Positions 42,191 to 52,495 of a DNA stretch of 64,000 nucleotides are shown here, in pieces. The notes beneath the pieces were generated by a model, which was not told where the DNA came from, did no database searches, and saw only the letters and a list, made by a program, of their open reading frames with translations. The number at the start of each line of letters is the position of its first letter. Position 1 is the first letter of the stretch. A program made the position numbers and the translations under genes. This DNA comes from Siphonodentalium dalli (lineage: Eukaryota; Mollusca; Scaphopoda; Gadilida; Siphonodentaliidae): assembly GCA_032622095.1 (NCBI GenBank), contig CP136066.1, forward strand, positions 232,442,961-232,506,960. Direction: 5' to 3'.

Positions 42191-42869
42191 ATCGCGATAA
42201 AAGTCCGGAGTAATCCCGATACAGAAACTTTCCAAACAACATGCGTTGTTTTCGGAATATGATACTCCGAAATGAAAGTAAACTCCGATAGATCGAATCC
42301 CGATAGACTATGTAAATATTCCGATAATTTCCCGAAAAACGTTGCGTCATTTCCCGATAATTTCCCGATAACTGTATATAAAAATAACTATCGGTATCCT
42401 ATCGGGATCCCGATAGTAGTTTTGAGATGACCCCTTAGCGATATAAACTATATTTGCAACATCGTCGGATTCTGAGAATACCGTAAACCCAGTGTATTTC
42501 AAATCTTGTATGCACCCAATAATATACTAACCAGTAGATATCATATTCCACCGGTTCAAATCCTGCACGCATATAATTATACAGTCGACATAAATTTCAA
42601 CTCAGTATATTATTATCATATAAATTCATCTGATATTATAATTATTACGGAGATGTTTACGTCGACTGATAATTATAGGCCTATTTTAGCATTGCGCGAA
42701 TATGGTTTCTATTTATGGGGAGGTTATTTCCTCAGCGAAGCGGAAATGGCCGAGTCGCTGAGAATGGACGTAACGTGTTACATGTCTTTCTCCGTTGTGT
42801 CTGGTATATATATAAACAATATACACGAAGAACCGAAACGACGATTTATTAAAAGCTCCTACGAAAATT

Positions 42870-43062
42870 CACGGGATCGGAGTTTTCCAAAACATACCGC
42901 ACTTGAAGAACGGGAACTCCGATATAAAACTCCGATTGAATCGGATGATTTTACCGACGACACAGCGAAAAATCTCCGACGGAATCGGAGTTTTATACCG
43001 ATACAAAAACTCCGATTGCCATCGGTATCGGAGATCGGAAATATCCATCGGAAACTCCGATT
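42870..43062. repeat. Right subterminal AAAACTCCGAT motif cluster of outer element
   Basis: Many copies of AAACTCCGAT and ATCGGAGTTTT in about 190 bp. In reverse complement this mirrors the left cluster in motif content but not in base-by-base order, as expected for repeated binding sites rather than an extended terminal repeat. Confidence 0.8.
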
Positions 43063-43097
43063 CCGACGGAAACTCCGTCGGAATTGGACAAGCTCCC

Positions 43098-45237
43098 TAA
43101 TGAAAGTGTCAATGACACTGTAGCTCAACTTGGATAGGGAATAATTTAATGTATTACAGTCAATGGAGCGATTAGGAATGTGGAAAGTTGAATGTCTAAT
43201 ACTAGTTTATAGACATGAAGAGAAAAGTAAAATCCAAGATGGCTGCTGGCGGCCATGTTTTCGGCCGAATGACCCCAAAATGATTGTATACCATCTACAT
43301 GTCATCGTTAACATCCATGACAAATTTTATGACGATCACACTAAAGGTACGACAAAGAGTAAAATCCAAGATGGCTGCTGGCGGCCATGTTTTTTGGCCG
43401 AATGACACCAAAATGACTCGTTCCCATCTACATGTCATTATTAACATCTATGACAAATTTTATGACGATCAGACTAAAGGTACGACCTGTAGCCCATGCT
43501 AAAGAATTTAGTCATACAAAGAGTAAAATCCAATATTAACAACCATGACAAATTTCATGATGATCAGACGAACAGTACGACCTGTGGCCCGTGCTAAAGG
43601 ATTAAATTTTGAAATCCAAGATGGCCACTGGCGGCCATGTTTTTTGTCCGAATGACCCCAAAATGACTCGTTCCCATTTACATTCCAATTTCAATAGGCA
43701 TGACAAATTTTATGATGATCAGACTAAATGTACGACCTGTAGCCGTGCTAAAGGATTTAGTCATACAAAGAGTAAAATCAAAGATGGCTGCTGGCGGCCA
43801 TGTTTTTCTGCCGAATGACCCCAAAATTACTCGTTCCCATTTACATTCCAATTTCAACAGCCATGACAAATTTTATGATGATCAGACTAAAGGTACGACC
43901 TGTAGCCCGTGATAAAGGATTTAGTCATACAAAGAGTAAAATCAAAGATGGCTGCTGGCGGCCATGTTTTTCTGCCGAATGACCACAAAATGACTCGTTC
44001 CCATCTACATGTCACTATTAACATTCACGACAAATTTTATGATGATCAGACTAAAGGTACGACCTGTAGCCCATGCTAAAGAATTTAGTCATACAAAGAG
44101 TAAAATCCAATATTAACAACCATGACAAATTTTATGATGATCAGACTAAAGGTACGACCTGTAGCCCGTGATAAAGGATTTAGTCATACAAAGAGTAAAA
44201 TCAAAGATGGCTGCTGGCGGCCATGTTTTTCTGCCGAATGACCACAAAATGACTCGTTCCCATCTACATGTCACTATTAACATTCACGACAAATTTTATG
44301 ATGATCAGACTAAAGGTACAACCTGTAGCCCGTGCTAAAGGATTTAGTCATACAAAGAGTAAAATCCAAGATGGCTGCTGGCGACCATGTTTTTTGGCCG
44401 AATGACCCCAAAATTACTCGTTCCCATCTACATGTCATTGTTAACATCCATGACAAATTTTATGATGATCAGACGAACAGTACGACCTGTGGCCCGTGCT
44501 AATGGATTAAATTTTGAAATCCAAGATGGCCACTGGCGGCCATGTTTATTGGCCGAATGACCCCAAAATTACTCGTTCCCATCTACATTCCAATTTCAAC
44601 AGCCATGACAAATTTTATGATGATCAGACTAAAGGTACGGCCTGTAGCCCGTGCTAAAGGATTTAGTCATACAAAGAGTAAAATCCAAGATGGCGGCTGG
44701 CGGCCATGTTTTTTGGCCGATTGACCCCAAAATGACTCGTTCCCATCTACATGTCATTATTAACATTCTTGACAAATGTTATGATGATCAGACTAAAAGT
44801 AGGACCTGTAGCCCGTGCTAAAGAATTTAGTCATACAAAGAGTAAAATCCAAGAAGGCTGCTGGCGGCCATGTTTTTGGGCCGAATGACCCCAAAATTAC
44901 TCGTTCCCATCTACATGTCAATATTAACATCCATGACAAATTTCATGACGATCAGACAAACAGTACGCCCTGTAGCCCGTGCTAATGGATTGAATTTTGA
45001 AATGCAAGATGGCCACTGGCGGCCATGTTTTTTTACCGAATGACCCCAAAATTAATCATTCTGGTCTAAATGTTGATGTCAACAGCTATGACAAATTTCA
45101 TAATGATCCGACCAAAGGTACGACCTGTAGACTGCATTGTTGACGCCTTACGTACACACGTACACACGCACACACGTACACACGGACGACAAAGCCATGG
45201 CAATAGCTCAAACTTTACAAAGTAAAGTTGAGCTAAT
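43098..45237 (+). mobile_element. HINE-1: Helentron-like element with 160-bp tandem core
   Basis: The 5' part begins ATGAAAGTGTCAATGACACT followed by GTAGCTCAACTTGG. Eleven core units at about 157-166-bp spacing follow, each with AAAATCCAAGATGGC, GGCGGCCATGTTTT, CGAATGACCCCAAAA, CATGACAAATTT and GTACGACCTGTAGC. Two units have an internal deletion (near 43,527 and 44,105). A CACACGTA-type tract comes next, then a terminal hairpin. The word TAGCTCAACTT near the 5' end returns inverted inside the 3' hairpin, as in DINE/HINE-type Helentrons. No protein is encoded. The first few bases of the element lie left of the outer Harbinger, near 35,998. HINE-2 shares both ends and orientation. Confidence 0.72.
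45205..45234 (+). other. 3'-terminal hairpin of HINE-1
   Basis: AGCTC, a bulged A, AACTTTAC, loop AAA, GTAAAGTT, GAGCT: a 13-bp stem with one bulge, within 4-6 bp of the element end. HINE-2 carries the same hairpin with one base change (51,405-51,434). A hairpin near the 3' end is a typical Helitron/Helentron feature. Confidence 0.85.
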
Positions 45238-45484
45238 AACATGGGAATATTAACAGAGGAAACATGGGCTACCTTCACAGTGGTCAGTGATTTGTACTGA
45301 ATTGTACACAACTAAGTGTAGCACACTAAATAAATGAAAGGCAGTAGCAACATTGAGTAAATTTGTTGGGGTTTTGTTGCTTTCCACAACTAAGGCGATA
45401 TAACAATGAGGCCAGATCATTTGTTGTTGATGGAAACCATGTGATCTATGGTTAGTCACCTACAATAGGTAGTCACGATGCACC
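45238..45484. other. Fourth minisatellite unit and unassigned flank
   Basis: Bases 45,236-45,281 repeat the minisatellite unit seen left of the insertion nest. The rest is unassigned. Minus-strand frames of 81 and 69 codons here match no family. Confidence 0.65.
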
Positions 45485-45605
45485 GTCTGCACATATCATA
45501 TGTACTCCGCCGATCGCCACATAGGAATCGAACCCATGTCAGTCACTAGCTCAGGTCCTACAGCTTGGTGACCGGTACCGTGCTCATTGGACCACTGACC
45601 AACCC
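45485..45605 (-). mobile_element. tRNA-derived SINE or tRNA pseudogene
   Basis: Read on the minus strand, the unit starts GGGTTGGTCAGTGGTCC. It contains an A-box-like TGGTCAGTGG (45,592-45,601) and, about 60 nt on, a B-box GGTTCGATTCC (45,524-45,534), the two internal promoter elements of RNA polymerase III. The spacing is longer than in most tRNAs and I could not fold a cloverleaf, so a tRNA-derived SINE head is more likely than a functional tRNA. Confidence 0.5.
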
Positions 45606-45985
45606 AGACACCCCCCCCCAATAATAAACAACAATGTACATATAGTATACACTGATACAACTACTATTTAAACATGAAATACATACCGGTAGACGTGTGT
45701 CTCCTTAATTATGCAGCCATTGTTATTGACCCAGAAACTCAAACCCAACAAGCGCTCCCAAAGTTCCATTGGTTTAATTTGGAAATCCTGAAAATGAAGT
45801 AACAATATTATACACGGTACTAACTACTATGGACAAAAAAGCAGCTCAGCATTTGCGCCAAGATTTTCGAGTGTCACTGTCAGCTAATGTATTGACATCC
45901 TGTTCAAACACCGCTGTTTTTTTTGTTTTAATAATTTTTCGACTTTCCCAAATTTTAAATCAAACTAACAACATAGGGACTGGAA
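45606..45985. other. Spacer, nothing recognised
   Basis: About 380 bp. A 78-codon frame at 45,829-46,065 runs into the fold-back element and is not credible as a gene. Confidence 0.5.
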
Positions 45986-47922
45986 TACCAGCACCGAAGC
46001 CGACCCACCCAAACTCAGTTGCGGCAGTTTCTGACAACAAATTTGCTTTAGTATATCTGGGATAAATCGCAACCATCTTTCATACTTTGCGATAATTACT
46101 TTGCGATATCTTTGACTGATGATAAATCACAAACAAATTTGGGTTCAAGTTTTGAAAACCCTCCTGTCACTTTCCAAATATCTATTTAAAAATACATGTT
46201 GATAAATCGCAAAACTTTGCGATAAATTGCAAACATCTTTACGATAGATCGTAAAATACTTCGCAATTTTATATAACAGAATAGCAATCATCTTTGCGAT
46301 AAAAACTGTTAATTACTTTGCAAACAAATTAACATTACCTTTGCAATAGCAAAGGTAAGTGTCGCAAATTTGTTTGTGATTTATCAGTCAAAGATAATAT
46401 CGCAAAGTAATTATCGCAAAGTACCGTATGAAAGATGGTTGCGATTTATCCCAGATTAAGGGTCTATTCTCATTGCACACGCGCGTGCGATTAATCGCAG
46501 CGTTTTTTAAGGTGCGTGTTAACATAACACAGAGCGATTCGTGATCAATTACCTTCATCAAACAACCACGTCCTATTCGTGACCAATCATCTTATGCAAT
46601 CAACCTCGTCATCGAGATAGCCGTTACAGAGAATGGCATGGTTCACTCGGTCACATATACTATCCGGGTACAGTCATTCTCATAACTGATGGGCGATAAA
46701 ATAATAAATGAAGTACGGAAAGGAAATGGCTTGGAAAGAAGTTTCCAACGTATAGCTAGCATCAGTGGTGATTTTTGTAGAATTCAGTCGAATTATATTA
46801 CCTGTCAGTCTCGCGCAACACTGTACCCAAGATTGTGAATATATAGATTGATAGTAATGTGCCGTTTAGCATGTGCGATCACTGATGATAAGCCGCCAAT
46901 GGCGATCAAATTGAAATCAATCGCTCATGCATGCGAACAGCGTCTCGACGACAGAATTCGACCTGAAAATATGCGTGTGTGACTCTTAAGGTCGAATTCT
47001 GAGTCCCATCACTTATTCTATTTGAATGGTTGTTCGTCAATTATAGTACCGCGTTGTCGCTGTTGTCAGCGGCTATACAAATGAGCACTCGATGATGGGG
47101 GAGGGGGGTCTGAAAAAAAAAACCGTTCATACACAGGGTTGAACATAAAAATCCCTCCCAACCATGGATCTACCATCCTCCCTACATGCAAATCTATTTG
47201 TTTTTCTCCCAACAAATTGGGGTCTCATCCCTCTTTCCCCATAAATTTTACTGGATATCATATGTTTGAGTACAAATGTTTTAAATGAGCTTTATTCAGA
47301 AAGACGATTTTTGTCAGACCTAGCTAACTATAAGGTAAAATGTTGAAAGATCTAATTCAACCACTTGAATCGAACACTTTTGATAATCTTGAGTGATAAT
47401 AACAATTATATACATAAAACTCCTGTAATCTGGGTTGTGATCGTACTATATTGTGTTATATACGTTTCAAGCTGGAATAAAATATGCATATGCCCAACTA
47501 CATGGAATTGAACCCTCTATTTCTAATTATAATTAGCTAGATATAATTGTGTCCTCAAAACTTATGTCATTTTGATGGCATGGGTCGTTATACTCAACTT
47601 ATACCTGAGTAAATCTAACTGAGGAAAATTGAAGTTAATGTGTCAGCATATATAGGCCTGTATGTGGTCACCCCCAACCGAAAGTACTTTATCATCCTCC
47701 AACCTACCCTAGACCTGTGTATGAATGTGTTCGTCAGACCCCACCCCTATTGGGAGAACTCTTAGCAGTGGGGTGAAGGAATGCCATCGAACATACATGA
47801 CCTTAAAAAAAGCTGCGATTAATCGCACGCGCGTGTGCAATGAGAATAGACCCATACTAAAGCAAATTTTTTGTCATAAACTACCGCAACTGAGTTTGGG
47901 TGGGTCGGCTTCGGCGCTGGTA
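45986..47922. mobile_element. Fold-back element with arms of about 125 bp, left arm interrupted
   Basis: The right arm (47,800-47,922), read in reverse, matches the left arm (45,986-46,513) once a 398-bp MITE is removed from the left. The arms start TACCAGC(A/G)CCGAAGCCGAC, pass through TGCTTTAGTAT and CTATTCTCATTGCACACGCG, and end TTTTAAGGT. No target-site duplication is obvious. The interior (46,514-47,799) has no gene. It holds an AGAATTCGACCT / AGGTCGAATTCT pair near 46,951 and 46,990, and a looser inverted pair around 47,104 and 47,710. Confidence 0.78.
46057..46454. mobile_element. 398-bp palindromic MITE inside the left arm
   Basis: Terminal inverted repeats of about 85 bp begin CTGGGATAAATCGCAACC and are flanked by AT on both sides (46,055-46,056 and 46,455-46,456). 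The interior repeats GATAAATCGCAAA and TTTGCGATAA. Removing it restores the match between the two fold-back arms to within 3 nt, an internal proof of insertion. The superfamily is not clear. Confidence 0.83.
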
Positions 47923-48055
47923 TAATACACATGTATGACCTGGTTTAGCATAGAGTGGGGATTATAATCTTCCTGAGTGTGGCACAAACTTGGCCATGCA
48001 TCTAATCCTGAGTTCACATGGTTTGGGACATAATCACATTGACTGGTAACATTAA

Positions 48056-48535
48056 AGGTACTCAATCCGATAAAACTCCTCTCAATTACTATTTCAATGG
48101 CTTCGGGGGTCAAAAATATTTTATTCGAGTCGAGGAAGTCACCCATCAAAGCTCAGATTTGTTAGATATCGATTTTAGAAATCTATTATTTTTCATTATC
48201 GGGAATATTATCTGACCCAGAACTCAGTCAAAATTGCGCTGTTATTACCACTTGATTTTAGAGTTATCCATCCTTGTCTGTTTGAATAGATTTTGGAGTA
48301 CACATCCAGAGCAGATTACGGCAGTTTAAGGCAATTATTAGTACTCATCTCGAGTAAATAACAAATTTCAAAAATCAATATTTAATAACTCTGAGCTTTG
48401 TTTGATGGGTTCCTCGACTCGAATCAAATATTTTGTACCCCCAAAGCCAAAGAAATAGTAATATAGGACCATCTGATCGGATTGTTGTTGTTGGAATCTG
48501 TTGAGATGGGGACCCTCTGTTCGGATTGAGTACCT
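48056..48535. mobile_element. 480-bp MITE flanked by TTAA
   Basis: Inverted ends begin AGGTACTCAATCCGA and continue imperfectly inwards (ATTACTATTTC, GGGGGT, TTCGAGTCGAGGAA, CAAAGCTCAGA). The flanks are TTAA at 48,052-48,055 and 48,536-48,539. A TTAA duplication is typical of piggyBac and Kolobok; the AGG start fits Kolobok better, but this is inference. No coding capacity. Confidence 0.82.
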
Positions 48536-48692
48536 TTAAGTTAGTTGGTATTCAGATCTCTTATAGGAAACATGTGTTACTAAATATTTACTGGACACAG
48601 AACGAATCGTGTTATGTTCCAGGTTTTCTGCTGTGATGACTCGCTTTCACATGCCCAAGTTGTACCCAGTAACCAAGTTATCCCGACAATCT

Positions 48693-49621
48693 TCTGATGT
48701 AAACCCATCCCCTCTCATATCGACAAACCCATTTACACATCATGTCGTTCTGTGTATTTATGGAATTTTCAGGTTCAGATACCGGGTACCGGTATATAGA
48801 ACCATGGTTTATGAATATATCTAGGTTATTAGGCCTGAGCATTGAGGGGCAAGGGGGGGGGGGTGCAAGGTGCGAATGGAATTATGCAAAATTGTGTTTT
48901 TGGTCAGATTCAAGGGGGAGGGGGGTGCCATGTATTTCATCGAAAATTGTTCAAATTCAATCGTTCCCATCTAGAGGTGATCCCAAACATACATGTAGTA
49001 ATGTACCCTTAAATTTTCAAAACATTTCACCAATAATTAAGAAACTGACCTTACATTCATTCCTCGCGCCAAACTAAATTTATTTTAGAGTACTGACGTC
49101 TTCAATGGTTGACGTCCCCACGTAATTCCTTGAACCAAATGATTTTTGTGTCGGTGAAATGTGCACATGGCGATCGCATAATTATCTTGCTCGAACCGAA
49201 AAGCCATTTTAATTCTTAATCGCGCACGCCTTATCCATATACCATATCACGAATAAACAGACGCTCTTTATTTGGCACGCTTAAGGAAATCGGGACCGTG
49301 GTAAATTAGAACCGATTTATTTTCAATTTCCGATTAATATTTTCCATGCGCAATATGTCAGTCTATTGTCAGATAATTTACAATGCTCAGTTGCGATACA
49401 GACGCTAGGTTTTACTGTGGTTTAAACTTACACAGCGGTAGTGGCACCAAAAACTCAACCGCGACCACGCGGTTGCCCGCGTTTTCAATACCGCGGCTGA
49501 CCGCGTTATTACACCGCGGTCAGGCGTTATTACACCGCGGTCAGGCGGTATTACACTGCGGTCATACCGCATGTCAACCTCGTTAAGGAGGGTCGATTAA
49601 TTAGAGCATAGCTGTACTTCA
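48693..49621. other. Non-coding stretch with CCGCGGT-rich short repeats
   Basis: Contains G11 and G6 runs (48,850-48,925) and, at about 49,430-49,580, a GC-rich cluster in which GCG(T/G)TATTACACCGCGGTCAG recurs three times. The cluster shares the CCGCGGT word with the MITE at 51,572-51,961 and may be a relic of that family. Open frames of 71, 111 and 67 codons here have no domain. Confidence 0.5.
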
Positions 49622-51437
49622 TATAATGAAAGTGTCAATGACACTGTACCTCAACTTGGAAAGGGAATAATTTAATGTGGAGCGATTAGGGGTGCGGAAA
49701 GTTGAAATGTCTAAGTAATACTAGATTATCAACATGAAGAGATACATATACCGGTACATGTATACCGGTATATAAAAAAGTTAAATCCAAGATGGTTACA
49801 GATGTAAAATCCAGGTGGCTATGTTTTCCAATAAAATTTAAAAACATTTGATAGCTTCCATCTAGTAAGATCAATATCAAGATTAATATGAAGTCTGGAG
49901 ATGATCGGATGAGGGAAGTGGACTGTAGGGTGTGTCAAAGGATTTTGTCATGCAAAGAGTAAAATCCAAGATGGCTGCCAGTGGACACATTTTAAGACCA
50001 AATGAACCTAAAATGACTTGTTATCTACATGCCTGTGTCAACAGCCATGACAAATTTCATGATGATCCGATTAAAGGTACGACCTGTAGCCCATGCCAAA
50101 GGATTTAGTCATGCAAAGAGTAAAATCCAAGATGGCTGCTGGCGGCCATGATTTTGGCCGAATAACCTAAAAATTACTCGATCTCATCTACATGTCAATG
50201 TCAACATCCATGACAAATTTCACAATGATCTGACAAAAGGTGCGTTCTGTAGCACGTGCCAAAGGATTTAGTCATGCAAAGTGTAAAATCCAAGATGGCT
50301 GCTGGCGGCCATGTTTTTTGGTCGAATGACTGGACAATGACTCGTTCCCATCTACATGTCATATTTAACAACCATGACAAATTTCATGATGATCTGACCA
50401 AAGGTTAGACTTGTGGCCTATGTGAAAGGATTTAGTCATGCAAAGAGTAAATTCCAAGATGGCTGCCAGCGGCCATGTTTTTTGGCCGAACGACCCCAAA
50501 ATTACTCGTTTCCCATCTACATGTCAATATTAACACCCATGACAAATTTAATGATGACCAGACGAACAGTAGCCTGTGCTAATGGATTGAATTTTGAAAT
50601 CAAAGATGGCCGCGGGCAGCCATGTTTTTTAGTCCGAATGACCCCAAAATGAATCATTCCCATCTACAGTCCAATTTAAACAGCCATGACAAATTTCATG
50701 ATGATCAGACTAAAGCTACGATCTGTAGCCCGTGCTAAAGGATTTAGTCATCCAAAGAGTAAAATCCAAGATGGCTGCTGGCGGCCATGTTTTTTGGCCA
50801 AATGACCCCAAAATGACTCGTTCCCATCTACATGTCATTGTCAACATTCATGACAAATTTTATGATGATCCGACGCAAAGAGTAAAATCCAAGATAGCCA
50901 GCTGAGATAGCTGCCAGCAGCCATGTTTTTTGTCCGAATGACCCCAAAATTACTCGTTTCCCATCTACATGTAAATATTAACATCCATGACAAATTTCAT
51001 GATGATCCGACCAAAGGTACAACCTGTAGGGCGTGCCAAATAATTTAGTCATGCAAAGAGTAAAATCCAAGATGGCTGTCGACGGCCATGTTTTTTGGTC
51101 GAATGACCCCAAAATTACTCGTTCCCATCTACATGTCAATATTAACATCCATGACAAATTTCATGATGATCAGACGAACAGTACAACATGTAGACCGTTC
51201 TAATGGATTGAATATTGAAATCCAAGATGGCCACTGGTGGCCATGTTTTTTTATCCAAATGAATCATTCCGGTCTAAATGTTGATGTCAACAGCTATGTG
51301 AAATTTCATAATGATCAGACCAAAGGTACGACATGTAGCCTGTATTGTTGACGAATTACGCACACACGCATACATGTACACACAGACGACAAAGCCATGG
51401 CAATAGCTCAAACTTTACAAAGTAAAGTTGACCTAAT
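49622..51437 (+). mobile_element. HINE-2: second copy of the Helentron-like core-repeat element
   Basis: Same ends as HINE-1: TATAATGAAAGTGTCAATGA at the 5' side, and AGCTCAAACTTTACAAAGTA at the 3' hairpin, ending CCTAATAA. It holds about nine core units (AAAATCCAAGATGGC near 49,963, 50,125, 50,287, 50,449, 50,598, 50,762, 50,887, 51,065 and 51,221), a CACACGCA tract and the terminal hairpin. Its uninterrupted 5' end is a natural empty-site control for the Harbinger insertion in HINE-1. Short frames of 60-87 codons in the cores are by-products of the repeat. Confidence 0.75.
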
Positions 51438-51571
51438 AATGTGGGCGGTGTAAGGCAGCGTTTGTTTGCATATGATATCTTGGTGTTGATGATTAACGAA
51501 AATACCATACAGCACTAGTCTCCCAGATGCCTCGGGTTTATGTACCATAAGCTTTCTCACCAAGCTTTTTA

Positions 51572-51961
51572 CCCTGCTGGGTAAAACAAGTGTCCCACTT
51601 AACCACGGTGCGGTTATCATTGCCACCGCGGCCGAAATGCAACTACCGGTACATCGCGGCTCCACCGGCTAACTACAGTTGGGCCGCGGTGTATTTGCCA
51701 TTCGGCCATGGTGTAGTTACCGCTGTGTACATTCATTAAACTGAAAAAAGACAATACAAACCAGAAATCTAACCACGGTGTACATGCCATGCGGCCCCGT
51801 TGTAGCTGCTTTTCGGCCATGGTGTACATGTGTACTTGACGTTTGGCTGCGGTGTACTTGCCGCTCAGCCGCGGTGCTCAACTGCAGTTACAAACTCTGA
51901 CAGCACGGTCGAACGGCAAATACACCGCGGTGCCAATGGACACTTGTTTTGTCCAGCAGGG
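51572..51961. mobile_element. 390-bp MITE flanked by TA
   Basis: Inverted ends begin CCCTGCTGG, differ at two bases, and continue AAAACAAGTGTCC. The flanks are TA at 51,570-51,571 and 51,962-51,963. The GC-rich interior repeats CCGCGGTGTA, TTCGGCC and ATGGTGTA in both orientations. A TA duplication fits Tc1/mariner-type and a few other superfamilies. No coding capacity. Confidence 0.82.
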
Positions 51962-52095
51962 TACATCAGCCAGGGCAACCCAGAAGTTAACGGTCTAACC
52001 TGGGCTTCCTAGATGGTAGGGACAACTTGGTTAGTGGGTACAACTTGGGCATGTGAAAGCAAGTCATCACCTGGAACATAACACGATTTGTTCTG

Positions 52096-52495
52096 ACTTA
52101 ACCCGAGGTCAGCCAATAATAGAATGTTTGCGTCATGCGAGTGTTTAGTGATTTATATAGCCACACAATGTTGACCGAAACGAAACCTTGCTTGAGTCTT
52201 GACAGTTAGTTTTGCAAATGTTCGTATACTAATATTATATCACGACATACTGTCCATACTGAATATTGCATTATTATGTATTTTTCGCAACATTACATTT
52301 TCTACCTGGTTTTTACGCACGTCATTGAAATTTGCATGCATCTTTTTTTATCTCGATTCCATCATTTCCTAATTTCTGATGATTGGTTGGTGATTATCAC
52401 AATACGCCAGGGGCAGGTGAACACTGTGCATGCATACTGTACTAGTAACTATCACAAGTATAACATACTGTGGGAACAACTTAGTGTACATGTAT
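52096..52495. other. Spacer, nothing recognised
   Basis: About 400 bp. A plus-strand frame of 108 codons (52,276-52,602) runs into the next inverted repeat and has no recognisable domain or signal. Confidence 0.5.

Larger units (their letters stand above)
37014..42434. mobile_element. Inner Harbinger-like non-autonomous DNA transposon (TTA target duplication)
   Basis: Perfect 35-bp terminal inverted repeats (37,014-37,048 and 42,400-42,434) begin GGGGTCATCTCAAAACTACT and are flanked by a direct TTA (37,011-37,013 and 42,435-42,437). The inner part of each is the palindrome TATCGGGATCCCGATA. Subterminal clusters of TTCCGATA / TTCCCGATAA lie at about 37,050-37,220 and 42,195-42,400. The plan copies that of the outer element: 35-bp repeats, an inner palindrome, a TWA duplication and a CCGAT subterminal word. 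The two are probably related families. At 5.4 kb it is long but holds no frame above 117 codons and no transposase motif, and part of its length is later insertion. Confidence 0.87.
36003..43097. mobile_element. Outer Harbinger-like non-autonomous DNA transposon (TAA target duplication)
   Basis: Terminal inverted repeats of 35 bp (36,003-36,037 and 43,063-43,097) begin GGGACCTTGTCCAATT and match with one mismatch. They are flanked by a direct TAA (36,000-36,002 and 43,098-43,100). A three-base TWA duplication is the hallmark of PIF/Harbinger. The inner half of each terminal repeat is itself a hairpin (CCGACGGA, loop GTT, TCCGTCGG). Subterminal regions on both sides are packed with ATCGGAGTTTT. 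Without the nested inner element the transposon would be about 1.7 kb. I see no transposase or Myb-like frame, so it looks non-autonomous. The 205-codon frame at 42,506-43,123 runs through the right terminus and is judged a chance frame. Confidence 0.85.
48598..52095. mobile_element. 3.5-kb inverted-repeat element carrying HINE-2 and a MITE
   Basis: Left arm 48,598-48,692 and right arm 52,011-52,095 are reverse complements, apart from about 9 nt missing in the right arm and scattered changes. Shared words are CACGATT(C/T)GTTCTG, CCTGGAACATAACACGAT, GCATGTGAAAGC and GGTACAACTTGGGC. Outer flanks show no clear target duplication. It encloses HINE-2 and the TA-flanked MITE, both apparently later insertions. 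No transposase frame is seen. Confidence 0.62.

Noticed and set aside
36003-43097. Terminal inverted repeats as a mere artefact of the CCGACGGA/TCCGTCGG palindrome
   Set aside because: The outer 16 bases (GGGACCTTGTCCAATT) are not palindromic, match at the far end, and are flanked by TAA on both sides with an empty-site paralogue.
42506-43123. 205-codon plus-strand frame as a transposase
   Set aside because: It spans the TTA-flanked junction side, the subterminal motif cluster and the terminal repeat of the outer Harbinger-like element, and has no DDE, Myb or other motif.
45524-45601. Functional tRNA gene
   Set aside because: A- and B-box-like words are present but the spacing is long and I could not form a cloverleaf; kept only as a tRNA-derived repeat.
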